DNA of 64,000 nucleotides from Sciurus carolinensis (GCF_902686445.1 NC_062218.1:19831515-19895514), one strand, 5' to 3'. Positions 11,066 to 22,235 are shown, counted from the stretch's first letter. The notes: a model not told the origin generated them from the letters alone. Made by a program: numbers and translations.

Positions 11066-12104
11066 GTATGCAAAAGATTTTTGAAATACTCTTTCCTTCC
11101 TGATTTTTATATGATTTCATTCCTAACCCCCATATATCAGTATGACACTGTAGCCTTTAGATAGTGACTCACACCTGATAGTCTATCAAAGACCTATAAC
11201 ATATTTTATTGACCTATTCCCAATGAAGAGAAATAAAGATTTTGGGCTTAGGGCAAAATCCTTCCTGCTTTATGGCATTTCTTCATTTTGACCTTGAATT
11301 ATTTAAAGTGAGTTAAGATGCTCTGAATGGGAACACAATGTTACAAGCACAATAGCAGGTTATATATTTTTTTTGCTATTTTCAGCATGTGGCTCCCAAT
11401 GTCCCAACAGGCATCACCATACCTATCAATAATAAGGGTTAGAGTATGTTAGAGATTGCCTAGAGTTTGTCATTCATGTGAGTATGGAAAGGGACTGCAT
11501 ACATCTACTAATGTCTTTTGATGAAATTTAGTTATCTGGGCATTTCTAATTGCAAGGAAAGCTTGGGATGTGCCCAGGAAGAAGGAGAGAACAGATCTTG
11601 ATGGACAAAGTCTTTCTAAGCAAACAACTAATCTGATAACACTGAGTAGTTCATTAATCTAGAAATATTTGAAGCATGTCAAACTGGAGCAGGGTCAAAT
11701 GATAATAACCTATGCATTTTTACTTTCTGTTTTCAAATGTCCAAATACTATATGATTAAATATTAGAAACTTTTTATTTTCTGGCAAAATGAGCACTTAA
11801 CTTCTAGCTTGTTATTTACAAATAGACTAGAATTTTGAGATATTATTATTACTTCCCTTTAAATTTATCCCTAAATCAAGTACACAATTTTACGTTTTCA
11901 CATAATTTACAAGAATTATTGTTTCTATTGAGTATAGGGTACAAAAATGTTCATGATAGTTTGGAACTCTTTTGAGTTATTAAATTTATCTACTTAAATT
12001 AGGGCATGTTCTTTGATCTACCACTGAGGGCTACAGTAGATTTCCTACAAAGTGAGGAAACAGACTTCTCTTTAGAGTGAGACTGAAAAGAAGTTCACTT
12101 TTTC
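11066..12104. other. unique AT-rich sequence
   Basis: I recognise no repeat or gene in this stretch. Confidence 0.45.
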
Positions 12105-12330
12105 AAAAAACAAAATATACTTCATTTTATTCTGGCATAAAACATAAACTTTACTATCTTAACCATTTTTATGTTTACAGTTTAGTAGTGTTAAGTTGTA
12201 CATTCACACTATTGTGCAGCTATCTCTAGAATTTCCTCATTGTGCCAAACTAAAATACTCTGTACCCTCTAAGCAACAACTCCCTATTTTCCTTCCTGGG
12301 TTGAGTATGTTTCCAGTGCCCACCAACTAG
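12105..12330 (-). mobile_element. old L1M 3' fragment
   Basis: The blocks TACTATCTTAACCATTTTTATG, ACAGTTTAGTAGTGTTAAG, CACTATTGTGCAGC and CTGTACCCTCTAAGCAACAACTCCC match, in order, the reverse complement of a common old L1M 3' region. It is an ancient, non-functional copy on the minus strand. Confidence 0.7.
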
Positions 12331-12621
12331 AACCTCTGTGTTTCCAATCTTATGTTGGTAACTCTCACACTTAAGGCTGTAACTGTTGCCTTGTGTGACA
12401 ATTCCCATGTGTTTCTGAAGGATCAGTGACCCTCAGATCTCCCTTTTCTGCTGGTTCATTTGTTTGAACAGATAATACACATAACCAGTGAAAGGACAAA
12501 CCTGTGATCAGGTCTCTTTGGATCAAGGGCAATTGCATTTCTGCTAATTTATTAAACTGCTTCTCAATTATGGTCCCATGCATAATATCTTCTTCCTCAG
12601 AATCACTGTTATGACTTTGTC

Positions 12622-12942
12622 TTAGTTGGTTGGTGCTGCTATAACAGAATACCTGAAAGTAGGTAATTTATAAAGACAAGGGTTAATTGGTTCACAGTTA
12701 TGGGAGCTGGGAAGTACCAGATCACAGCACCAGCATTTGGAGAAAAACTTCTTTCTGTGTCATCACATGACAGAGGCAAAGTGAACCCCATTCTCAGGCC
12801 CCTTTTATTAAGGCATTGAGCCACCTATGAATGTGGAGCTCTCAAAGTCTAATTACCTCTTAAATTTTATACCTTTCAATGTCATCACACTGGCTATTCA
12901 ATTTGAATGTGAGTTTTGGAGTAAAACATTCAAACTATAGCA
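12622..12942 (-). mobile_element. MaLR solo LTR (MST/THE1-like)
   Basis: The minus strand begins TGCTATAGTTTGAATGTTTTAC and ends with the region whose plus strand is GGTGCTGCTATAACAG...CCTGAAAGTAGGTAATTTATAAAG. Both are hallmarks of the MaLR LTR: the TATAGTTTGGATG start and the TTTATAAATTACC / GGTATT near the end. No internal region adjoins, so this looks like a solo LTR. Target-site duplication is not evident. Confidence 0.85.
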
Positions 12943-13591
12943 GCCCACCAATACATGATTCTAAAATGTGGTAAAATATTCCATTTCTAGGTTTTTTATG
13001 AGAGGCCTGTTTCCTTAATTGGTGCTTGAATATTAAAATTATTGCTAAGAAACCATAATAAGAACAAACTAATGAAATATTCTAAAAATCTACTGTACTG
13101 ATTCATCTAAGACCATGACAGAAATAACAGACACAGAAGTCAAATGCATGAAACCAAAATTAGTCAATGGAACATTTGTCCAGTCTGTAGTTGTATAAAT
13201 TAGAATGGGAGGGTAGTTTTAATTAGGGACTAATAAAAATCAATACTCTTTCCTGTCAAATATAATTCAATAAACCCCACATTTAACAGCTCAGATATAA
13301 AACATATTTCTTGAATTTTTTTCAAATTTGACAAAGATCCTCAAACTTTACATAAAGGCAAAATTAATGAATTGTGAAGGTAAAATGTAATTTTCTAAGT
13401 CATATTCACCCAACAGAGGGGAATGTTAATATTTCTATTATTTTATACATAATTACAAGATTTATGAAGAGGTGATTGAAAATTAGGCAAACTTTTAAGG
13501 AAAAATATTATTATAGATGAGTGTGGTAGGCAGATAATCCATTATTTTTTAATTTTTCTTAAGTTTTTCAATTTTAAAAATTTTATACATT
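12943..13591. other. unique AT-rich sequence
   Basis: No recognisable repeat or gene. The copy downstream at 13592 is inserted into A/T-rich DNA. Confidence 0.45.
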
Positions 13592-13790
13592 GAGCCAGGA
13601 CTGGTGGCACAGTCCTGTAATCCCAGTGGCTCGGGAGGCTGAGGCAGTAGGATTGCAAGTGAAAAGCCAGCCTCAGTAACTTAGTAAGGGCCTAAGCAAC
13701 TCAGTGGGCCACTGTCTCTAAATAAAATACAAAAACGGGCTGGGGATGTGGCTTAGTGATTAAGCGCCTTAGGATTCAATCACGGTACCA
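13592..13790 (+). mobile_element. B1-dID composite SINE, near full length
   Basis: This is the clearest copy in the window. The B1 half has GTCCTGTAATCCCAG, GGCTCGGGAGGCTGAGG and CAGCCTCAGTAACTTAG; CTGTCTCTAAATAAAATAC follows; the ID-like half has GGGCTGGGGATGTGGCTTAG and ends ATTCAATCACGGTACC. The polymerase III A- and B-box regions lie in the halves but carry mutations. There is no obvious A-tail. Confidence 0.95.
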
Positions 13791-14374
13791 TTCTACGTGA
13801 ACATCTACTTATTCTGTCTGAATTTACATTAGTAGTTTTGCATTTTTTTTTACATAGGTCACCCAAATTATATAGATATATTAGCATAGCACATAATATC
13901 CACATTTGTATTCTATCTGGGCATATTGTTTTCTACTTTTATTTCTAAAAATAAGTCTCTGAGATGATTTTTTCTTTCTACTGAAGACATTTAAACATAA
14001 ACAAGTAATTAGAGAAAGAACCTGTGACTGAATGGGTTAAGAAGCAAACATTGAAAGTTTTAATTCTCCAAACTAAGTCAAACTAAAATGAAAGAAAAAA
14101 CTCCCAAATTGGAGAGCAAGGTATAGAGGAAATTGCTTCTGTGAAATGAAGAGGAAGAAAGGAGAGAAGATGAGTGTCATTGTTCTTGGATGTGGGAGCC
14201 CAACTTATCTATACCTAGATGTCCTTTGGACACAGAGCAGGCAAGTGTTTCCAGTGAGATGTGGAGTATAATTTAGAAAATATTTATTTTCCTCCATCTG
14301 TTCCAGATACTGTGCTTACTTCCCCGCTCGATTAGTTGCTTGTCCTTGTGACTAAGTAACTAATGGCATGCTAC

Positions 14375-14840
14375 TGTGTAAGCTTTCATCACTGTTAGCA
14401 AAAAACAACATAGAGGAGAAAATGGTTATTTGGGGTTCAGTGTTTCAAAAACTCAGTCCATGGTTTACTGACTCCACTGCTCTGGGCTATAGATAAGGTA
14501 GAGCCTCATGGCAGAAGGGAATGAGGAAGGAAAGCTGCTCACCTCTTATTAGCAAGGAAACAGACAGCATGAGCAACCAGAGACAAAATATGTAATTTCC
14601 AAGGTGTGCCCACCTTCTACTATAATATACTCCCCACCTACAAAGATACCACCTAATGATCCATGCAAATTATTAATCTATCAAATGAATTCATTTGAAT
14701 TTATTTGCAATGAGCTAATCTATCAAATGATGAGATTATTGCTCTCATAATCTTATCATTTCACATCTGAATATTTCTGTATTAACAGGAGATTTGGGGG
14801 GATGCTTCATATCCAAACCATAATGTTCTTCCCTTGGCTC
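14375..14840 (-). mobile_element. MaLR LTR, 3' LTR of a minus-strand element
   Basis: Plus-strand blocks: ATCACTGTTAGCAAAAAACAAC at the left edge, TCAGTCCATGGTTTACTGACTCCA, CCTCATGGCAGAAGGGAATG, and CATATCCAAACCATA at the right edge, whose reverse complement is the typical MaLR start TATGGTTTGGATATG. It is followed by MaLR-type interior and by a second LTR from about 16366 in the same orientation. Confidence 0.75.
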
Positions 14841-16365
14841 AGAAAAGTTTATGTCTATCTCACAATGCAAAATGCTTTTACTCCATCTCCAAGAGTCCTT
14901 ATAGTCTTAACAGTTCCACCACTGCCCAAATGTTCTAGTCCAAAGTCTCAAGGCAAAGTCTTGGCTGAGAGCCCCTGTTAAGACCAAAATTAAGTTAATA
15001 AAAATACACATGCACACATACACATATACACATACATATATGTATATGTATATACATGTAGACACATAACTTGCATATGTATACATACACATACATATGT
15101 ATATATATACATATATGCAAATAATAAACACTTTCATTTCTAAAGACACAAATGGGGAAATAGAAAGAAGAAATGGAACAAAAGACCAAAATCCAGCTGG
15201 GCAAACAAGTTCTGTACTTTCATTTCTGACATCAGGAGCACACGGTGGCGAAATGTGATATCCAAAAGACTTGTACAGCCCTGCTTCTATGGCCTTCCTG
15301 GTTTCAGCCCATGTGTCCTTTTACTTAGACTAGCGCTCTCCACATTCAGCTGCTTTTCTAGGAAGATCTTCCATTTATGAATTCCTAGGGTCTTCGTTAC
15401 CCCTTCAGCTTCACCCTCACGACTTCACACTTAGCCCTTTTATAGTCTACCTGCAGGGATTCTGACTCTGCTACATTTTGCTTGTCTCCCCCCGACCCTG
15501 CTTCTTTCCTTTGAAATCTCTGTGGAAGTCTTGGGGAAGTTCTAACTCTACCACCCTGCACTCCTGCAGAACCAGCACCATGTGGATGATGCCAAAGTCT
15601 ACCACCAGCTTAAGCAATTGATGGACAACTTTGGGCTAGAGCTGCAGTAGCCTCTGAGTGCCTGGATGACTCAACATGGTGAGAGGAATCCTGATAAATA
15701 GCTTTCTAGGCATCCCTGGGCAAGTAAGTTTCCCCCTTAACCCTGAAATGAGTGTTCATTTTTACCCCCTTGAGTCTGCGATGGTAGTGGTCTTGCTGAT
15801 TCCTGAGAAGGCATCTTTGTACTGTCTCTGTACAAAGTACTTAACTTCTCTTTATTGACACTCATCTCTTCAGCAATAACAATTTCCTTGGCCCTAATTT
15901 TACATGCATTTCTTCTCTGACCAAACTACAAGCTTTTCAAATCTTTCTTCTCTGCCTTTGCTCCAAATTCTCTGAGTAAATCTGACTAAAAACTGCCACA
16001 AATATCCACGCTATCATCTGAATGCTGTACTGCTTTGAATTTTCCTTAGCTAGTTTAGTTAAATTCAGAAAATGGGCAAAATGTAGACAAGATTTTTGCC
16101 AGAATGTAATATAAATGGCCTTTATTTAAATTACAGTTGAGTCCCTGATCCTTGTGAAACATTATTAACATCGTCTTTATAGTTTGCATTCCTACAGGCA
16201 TTTTGGTCTTCTTGGTTCCCAACAGAATTACCCATTATGCTCAGATTATAGCATTCTAGCCTGCATTTCCAAATTTTTCCTAACTCTTCCCAGAAAGTAT
16301 TCCAAAGTCTTCTGAACCACAAGATTGTGTTAGTAACATTGACCCCACTTCAAGGTACACATTTC
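14841..16365 (-). mobile_element. MaLR internal region (non-coding)
   Basis: The interior contains GAAATCTCTGTGGAAGTCTTGG, CACTCCTGCAGAACCAGCAC, CATGTGGATGATGCCAAAGTC and CTACCACCAGCTTAAGC, which follow the order of MaLR internal sequence. MaLR interiors have no retroviral genes, in keeping with the absence of any recognisable gag or pol here. A TG/CA/TA-rich microsatellite sits inside it at 14998-15120. Confidence 0.6.
14998..15120. repeat. (ACAT/TATG)n microsatellite
   Basis: Imperfect alternating purine-pyrimidine repeats (ACACATGCACACATACACAT, then ATACATATATGTATATG). Short open frames in this tract are artefacts of the repeat. Confidence 0.85.
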
Positions 16366-16665
16366 TGTATTAGACAGATTTCCATTGCTGTGATGAAAAT
16401 ATACAAGAACAACTCAGAGGAGAAAAATGGTTTTTTTTGGGTCACAGTTTCAGAAACTTATTCCATGCTCAACCAACTCCATTGCTCTGAGCCCAAAGTG
16501 AGGTGAAGCTTTGTGAACAAAGGACCTTTGTGAACAAAGGACATGGGAAAGGAAAACTGCACTTCTCATGGTAGCTAAAAAGGTAAGAGGTAAGGAAGAC
16601 TTTCTTCAAGACTATTGCAATAGTGAAACTCAACTCCTAAAACATACAGACACTGGGAACTGGGA
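16366..16665 (-). mobile_element. MaLR LTR, 5' LTR of the same element
   Basis: It starts CTGTATTAGACAGATTTCC, then GCTGTGATGAAAATATACAAG, GGGTCACAGTTTCAGAAACTTATTCCATG and CAACTCCATTGCTCTGAGC, in parallel with the LTR at 14375-14840. A 17-bp unit is tandemly repeated at 16509-16542. The far end is diverged or truncated, so the boundary is approximate. Confidence 0.65.
16509..16542. repeat. perfect 17-bp tandem duplication
   Basis: The unit CTTTGTGAACAAAGGAC occurs twice with no mismatch (16509-16525 and 16526-16542). Each unit holds a short palindrome, CTTTGT-GA-ACAAAG. Confidence 0.95.
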
Positions 16666-16780
16666 GCCAAATGTTAGGTAAGTCATCATTTGAGGGAAAT
16701 GACTAGTGAGATTTGGTTAGGCATGCAAGTAAGAGAGCAGAGAAACTTGACTAGATATTTTGGGTTGGAAATGAGCCCAA

Positions 16781-16900
16781 CTATGCCCAACTTCCTTTAC
16801 TTCCAAATACCTATCATTGTGATGACTCAAAAGATCCTCACCTCATATCTATGGAAACACACAAAAAGTTTCTCAAATTAAAGATCTAAGACAAAAATTT
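16781..16900 (+). repeat. inverted repeat, left arm (about 120 bp)
   Basis: Starting CTATGCCCAACTTCC and ending GACAAAAATTTT, this segment matches the reverse complement of 17270-17388 with about four substitutions and one single-base indel. The sequence resembles no repeat family I know. See the right arm and the corresponding finding. Confidence 0.97.
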
Positions 16901-17052
16901 TCCATATATATGGTATATTAAGAGCTTATCAAAATATATTGCTTAAAAAGATTGTACATCTATATTGTAATGTAACAGTAATCTGTATTCCTTAAATATC
17001 AACTCATAATGAAATTCTCTATTTAATTTTCCTTTCAATTCCATTTTGCCTA

Positions 17053-17070
17053 CAGGATAAGCTTATCCTG
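17053..17070. other. 18-bp perfect palindrome
   Basis: CAGGATAAGCTTATCCTG is its own reverse complement. It lies inside the 369-bp spacer of the long inverted repeat, close to its centre (about 17085). It may be coincidental. Confidence 0.95.
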
Positions 17071-17269
17071 ACTGTCCTCATCATTGTATAAATGTCTGTA
17101 TTAGGAAGAGACTACTGTCAATTAAACTCCCTAAAACTCAATAGCACACACACAAAAATTTGTTTTCAATTTCAGACTGGATGTCTATGACTTGCCTGGG
17201 ATGATTCTGTTGTGAGTTACATCTGATCAGTAGGCTATTATAAAAGAAAAATTGCAGCAGACCAGTTCA

Positions 17270-17388
17270 AGATTTTTGTCTTAAATCTTTAATTTGAGAA
17301 ACTTTTGTGTGTTTCCATAGATATGAGGTGAGGATCTTTTGAGACATCACAATGATAGGTATTTGGAAGTAAAGGAAGTTTGGCATAG
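17270..17388 (-). repeat. inverted repeat, right arm (about 119 bp)
   Basis: This is the reverse-complement partner of 16781-16900. The similarity stops sharply on both sides of each arm, which fits a local inverted duplication better than two independent insertions. An RNA read through both arms could form a long hairpin with a loop of about 370 nt. Confidence 0.97.
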
Positions 17389-17689
17389 TGAGTGTATACA
17401 AGATATATAACCTCTGTCCCTAAGGAATTAAAGTAGCTTTAGAGAAAAACAAAGGTTCTATATAAATTAGTGATTAATATGATTTAAATTTGTGTCAAAC
17501 AATATATGTTTTTTGTGTGTTCTGAGCAAGGAAAGATCCACATAGGATAGAAGAAAGTAATAAATCATGACAAAAATTCTTTGCATTTTTTTAGGAGGAT
17601 AAAATGAGATTAGCTTTTGGTTCACCAATGGTTGTTTGGATGGCAGTTTTCTTTATATACACTGAAAACTGATATACTGGGAAGTTCAG

Positions 17690-18033
17690 TACTTCACAGT
17701 CAAACTGCAGTACTGATATTTCTGTTTAATATTTTGACTTTTATTGAGACTCCTGCCTAACAAAAGATTTTAGTACCCATAAGTGGGGTACCAAAGTTAT
17801 ATAACAAATACCTGAAGAATGTGGAATAGACTACAGAAGTTTAGAAATGGATAGAGGCTGGCGGAATTTTGAGGTGTATGTCAGAGAGGAGTGTTTTATA
17901 CCTCTCCTCTCCTCTCTTCTTCCTTCCCCTCCCCTCCTCTCTTTCTCCCTCTTCCTCTCTCTTCATGCATCCAAAAAAGGCGTGTGGAAATCCAGTATTA
18001 GACAACCATATAGAGACTGGGAAAATATCTCTC
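17690..18033 (+). mobile_element. MaLR remnant (LTR end and start of interior)
   Basis: CATAAGTGGGGTACCAAAG, ACAAATACCTGAAGAATGTGG and AATGGATAGAGGCTGGCGG follow the beginning of MaLR internal sequence (GTGGGGCACTGCTG, GATACCCAAAAATGTGG, GGCAGAGGTTGG). A pyrimidine-rich tract at 17905-17965 follows. The L1 at 18042 interrupts this old sequence. Confidence 0.45.
17905..17965. repeat. CT-rich low-complexity tract
   Basis: Almost pure pyrimidine on the plus strand (CTCTCCTCTCCTCTCTTC and similar). Confidence 0.9.
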
Positions 18034-18041
18034 AACAGGCA

Positions 18042-18323
18042 AAGGACTTAAAATCAGCATACTACAGAGATACAGCTACATCAATGTTCATTGCTGCTCA
18101 ATTCACCATAGCCAGATTGTGGAACCAACCTAGATGCCCTTCAGTTGATGAATGGATAAAGAAACTGTGGCATATATATACAATGGAATATTACTCCACA
18201 ATGAAGAATGATAAAATTATGGCATTTACAGGCAAATGGATGAAATTGGAGAATATCATGCTAAGTGAGATAAGCCAATCTCAAAAAACTAAAGGAAGAA
18301 TGATCTCGCTGATAAGCGGATGA
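18042..18323 (+). pseudogene. L1 ORF2 C-terminal fragment
   Basis: Residues read [51 protein letters not shown] and EISQSQKTKGR up to the ORF2 stop. This is the far C-terminus, beyond reverse transcriptase, and is inactive by itself. Its frame is intact, so the insertion is fairly young. Confidence 0.93.
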
Positions 18324-18346
18324 GGACATATAATGGGGGGTGGGAG

Positions 18347-18388
18347 GGGTTAGCATTAGGTTTAGGGTTAGGTTTAGGATTAGGGATA
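18347..18388 (+). repeat. telomere-like array in the L1 3' UTR
   Basis: Degenerate hexamers: GGGGTTAGCATTAGG, TTTAGGGTTAGG, TTTAGGATTAGGG. Same position as in the other telomere-type L1 copies of the window. Confidence 0.9.
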
Positions 18389-18597
18389 AGGAGAGCGGTA
18401 AGAATGAAGGAAAGAAGGACTGTATAGAGGGAAAAGAGGGGTGGGAGGGGTGGGGGGGAAGGAAAAAAAATAATCAAACATCATTGCCCTATATAAACGT
18501 ATGATTACACAAATGGTATTCCTTGACTCTATGTACAAATAGAGAAACAACATGTATCCCATTTGTATACAATAATAAAAAAAAAAAAAAACAGGCA

Positions 18598-18830
18598 CAG
18601 ACTATATTGGCACTCTGAGCTCAGACATCCAGGCATAAGAGTTGTGAAGGAATGGATTTCTGCTCTATAAACCACCATCTCTGGGACTGCGGGAAGGAAG
18701 TGCATGTTCACTAATACAGATTATACTGCTGAAAAGTGGGATACTGCTGTTAAAAATACCTAAAAATGTAGAAGAGGCTTTAAAATTAGGTAATGGGTAG
18801 TGGGTAATGTCAGCCCAACCAGACTAACAC
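18598..18830 (+). mobile_element. MaLR remnant (LTR 3' end and interior start)
   Basis: CCACCATCTCTGGGACTGC, then CACTAATACAGATTATAC (LTR end) is followed by AAAAGTGGGATACTGCTG, AAAATACCTAAAAATGTAG and GGTAATGGGTAGTGGG, matching the LTR-to-interior junction of MaLR elements. It resembles the start of the interior at 17780, so at least two partial MaLR pieces lie either side of the L1. Confidence 0.55.
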
Positions 18831-19029
18831 AGAAGATATTTTTTCATCACATTATAAGAAAAATTTCCATAATTCTAGTGATTATTATATTTAGGACAGC
18901 TTGGATATTCATTCCCAATTCAATTTTGCAATTTTCAGACATTATTTTTGCTCAGTCTGGAACAAATGCTTTTTTAAAATCAAATTGTAAATCATACCAA
19001 ATTTTGTTTTTTTTAAATACCTGAAGCAT

Positions 19030-19740
19030 CTTTTTTATATACCACTCTTTTCTGTGCTATTATTGTCATTGCTAACTTTGCCCTTTCTTAGTTTTATTTC
19101 TTCTTGATCATGCTTGCCAATTTTTTGTTGTTCATTAATATTTTCAAAGAATTCCAATCCATTGTTCTTAATCAACAATTCTAGTGTTCTTTGCTTGCTT
19201 ATTTTTACTACATTAATTTTTCTTTTTAATATTAATTCATTCTTCACTCCTACTGCTTTTAAATTCATTTTTAATCTTTTGCTATTTAAATGAAAAGCTT
19301 AGTGTATTAATAACTCCATCTTGCTTTCCTTAATAAAGTTGGAGGTATGCTTTTTCTTTAATTGCCATTTTGGTCTTCTTCTCTTTGGATTATGATAGGT
19401 CAAAACTCATTATATTTTTATTTCAAATAGATTCTCCTTTGATTGCTTTTTTAAGATAAGAAATTCTTAGCAGAAGTTCCTTGATATATGGATTTAAAAA
19501 TTTAATTCTCTTGATCTTTTATTACGCTTTATAGTCAATGTAAACTATATGGGAAAACTTTAAATTATTTAACATTTATTTTCAGTATTGTGTATGATCA
19601 AATTGCATGAATAATTTCTTGGTCTATCTGCAAGTTAATGTTCTATATATACTTAGTCTGGTGTTGAAAGTCATTCTGTAGTTCAACCTTATTAAATACA
19701 TATTTTCATGTACTCTGTATGCTTATTTTCTATGCTGCAT
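19030..19740 (-). mobile_element. possible very old L1-like (L1M/HAL1) fragment
   Basis: The plus strand is T-rich, with words such as CTTGATCTTTTATTACGC, AGTCAATGTAAACTATATG, AATTTCTTGGTCTATC and AATGTTCTATATATACTTAG, in the order expected for the antisense of an old L1 ORF2 linker. Divergence is heavy and no frame is readable. It could be unique AT-rich DNA. Confidence 0.35.
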
Positions 19741-22049
19741 TCACAAAGGTTTTATTAAAAGATATTACAACAATTATGAATTCATCACATCAGTATAGCA
19801 AAGTTCACTACTCCACCTTTGGTCCCCTGACTCCTGATGACTGTCATTCCTTCTAAGTGCCAAACTCTCTGTAACACAGTCACCTCTAAAAAAGCTGGCA
19901 AATTGCCAACATTTGTAAGTACAGCCAATTTAACTTTTTTCTATGTGATTTGAGTCATTACTTTAGTATTATATCTAACAAAAAGAATTATAAGATAAAC
20001 TAGTTACACAAAGAAATAACCATAGGCAAGAAAAATCTGAAGTTGAGAAGCAAGGACCAAAGGTTAGTCTCACAGGAGGATTCACATGGGAAAATAATGA
20101 AAGAACTCATTGAATGAAATTTTTAAATGTAATAGAATGGAGCCAGCTCAAGGATGGATCCTCCAAAAGGAACTATATATATCAAGAAATGATTTGAACT
20201 CAAGAATAGAGTTAACTCTGAGGGTGATTGCAGAGGACAGAGAGTGGTTGGAAGAAAAATCATAGCACTGAAGATGCGTGAAGAATCCTTTCAGTGGGTT
20301 TTGTTGGGGGCATATAGTTCACATTTACATGGGTTTGATCTGTAGGTACATTACTAGTATTCCTTTAAGTTTTAACTTGAATATGACTCACCTTGGTGAA
20401 TCATGTGAAAGAGCAGATTTTATGGGTTGGGACCTGAGATTTCAAAACATTCAGAGAATAGGCCTGTACTGCTTATCTGTGAGCAGTTTTGTGAGTGGCA
20501 GGACGTTCAACATACTTCCGTAACTTAGATGCCCTTTTGAGAAATGTAGGCAATCCAAAATGGGTAGATCAGCATGTACCTTGGGGACATCTGCAGACCA
20601 AAAGACTAATTTTTAAATATTGGATTCTGACTTTTTTGGGCCTTATGGAAGGAAGCATGCTGGGAGACATGCTGCAGGACGTGGATTTCTTGCATAAGTG
20701 TGCTGTTTCTCATATTAAGGAGAAACTGTAGAATCAGAGGTGACCTTCCATTTCATCCACAGAACATATGTTCTTCTGAATGAGATGATCCTTGAACTTC
20801 ATATTTCTTATATCTGGTGTTAAAAGCCTCATGGTCTAAAATATCCTGAAATAAAAACATTGGAATATACTACAAATTACAGAAGAAACAATACAGGAGT
20901 GTATGCTTATGAAGTGAATAGTAGCAGCCACTGAAAAAAAGTCAAATGAATTCTTAAATTAACAAGGAGTCATTTTATTTTGCTTTGTCCTCTAAACATT
21001 ATGTTTACAATAAGAATTGTTACCTGTCAATTTATTTTAGTTTGCCTAGGTTTTATGAAAACATAGTTCTTCATCAGTATTAATAAGACAATATATGAAT
21101 GATGCATTCTATGAAATGACAATACTTTTAAAACAATTTGAGGAACAAGATGACTGGAAATTTTCAGTGAGCCAAAAACTTACATACATACAACACATTT
21201 TTCTGAAATACCTTTAACTGTGTATCTTACTTACATTGGGGGTCTAAATAAGGGAGTTTTTAAAATAGCAATTATATATGGTTCATTACATTAAGACACA
21301 CACAAGAAAATGATACCAAGTTTGATTTCATAATAGAGAAACAGAAGTATGCATATATAAATAATGAAACAATTTTAAACAGCTATAACATCTACACAAT
21401 CTGAAAGCCTTCCTGAAGATACTAGGTGCCTTCTAAAAGCAACAAAAACTTTGTTCTAAAGGAATCATAGTATCTGTGAAGGTACTTTACCAGTAGAATA
21501 GGGCACTGTCACATGGAACACCTGATCATGCTGAGGAATTCTCCCAGAGACATTCATCCTGAAATCAATTTTCTATTTTCAGCATGAGATTGGTGAAGAA
21601 TTGCCATGCTCCAGTTATGTTCTCTCCAATTTTCCAAATTGGACATTTATTAAGTACTCCCAGTATGCAACCCAGGAAAGCATTATGTGGTCCACATAAT
21701 GAGAAATTTCATCTGATGTGTCATAGCCATCATGAAAAATTCCAAACAAACACATTTAATCCTGTGCATAAGAAAATTGATAAATGCAAGACAAGATAGA
21801 ATGTTCCCTTTGATGACCCATTGTGATTTTTCCTTCAAATTGTTTAGGTTTACCTTCAAATAAGTTTTCCTTATTTTCTCTTATTCAAGGTATGTGGTTA
21901 TTTTCCAAATGGTAATTTTAAGTAAATCCTTTACAACACTACTTTTGCATATTTTTTTATTATACACAACTGTCTCTTACTAAAGTAAGGCAGCCCTTTA
22001 ATATGAATATTACCTGGCTCTAGGCAACTGCTGTTTTATTTTCTAATTT
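19741..22049. other. unique sequence
   Basis: No recognised repeat. A 78-codon plus-strand frame at 20495-20731 ends with a polar, helix-like stretch (DMLQDVDFLHKCAVSHIKEK) but I recognise no family. Its ATG overlaps another short open frame (20278-20523). Confidence 0.35.
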
Positions 22050-22235
22050 CAGTGAAATAGCCAGAGTTGGAATTGAATTCTGATTCATTTACTTATATTA
22101 ATGTGATATGGCAAATGATTTAGTAATTCTCTACCTTAGTTTTCTTTCTTGTACAGTTGGTATAATAAGATTTTTCATCTTCTGAGTTTTGTAAGTATAA
22201 AATATAATAGAAAGATTTAGTGTGCCATATGTTCC
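22050..22235 (+). mobile_element. MIR SINE (diverged)
   Basis: ATTCTCTACCTTAGTTTTC, TTGTACAGTTGGTATAATAAG and GTTTTGTAAGTATAAAAT follow the MIR order (ACTTAACCTCTCTGTGCCTCAGTTTCC, TGTAAAATGGGGATAATAA, GTTGTGAGGATTAAAT). An ancient tRNA-derived SINE, sense strand. Confidence 0.6.

Larger units (their letters stand above)
18042..18590 (+). mobile_element. L1 3' end, 5'-truncated
   Basis: It holds the last part of ORF2, the 3' UTR with a TTAGGG-like array (18347-18388) and an A-tail (about 18575-18590). AACAGGCA occurs just before the L1 (18034-18041) and just after the tail (18590-18597), a likely 8-bp target-site duplication. In the same frame the preceding sequence happens to be open, giving a spurious chimeric frame from 17847; only about the last 95 residues are L1. 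Confidence 0.95.

Noticed and set aside
17847..18323. 158-codon frame as a host gene with an L1-derived end
   Set aside because: The upstream part is a CT-rich tract and MaLR relic; the frame is open across the L1 junction by chance.
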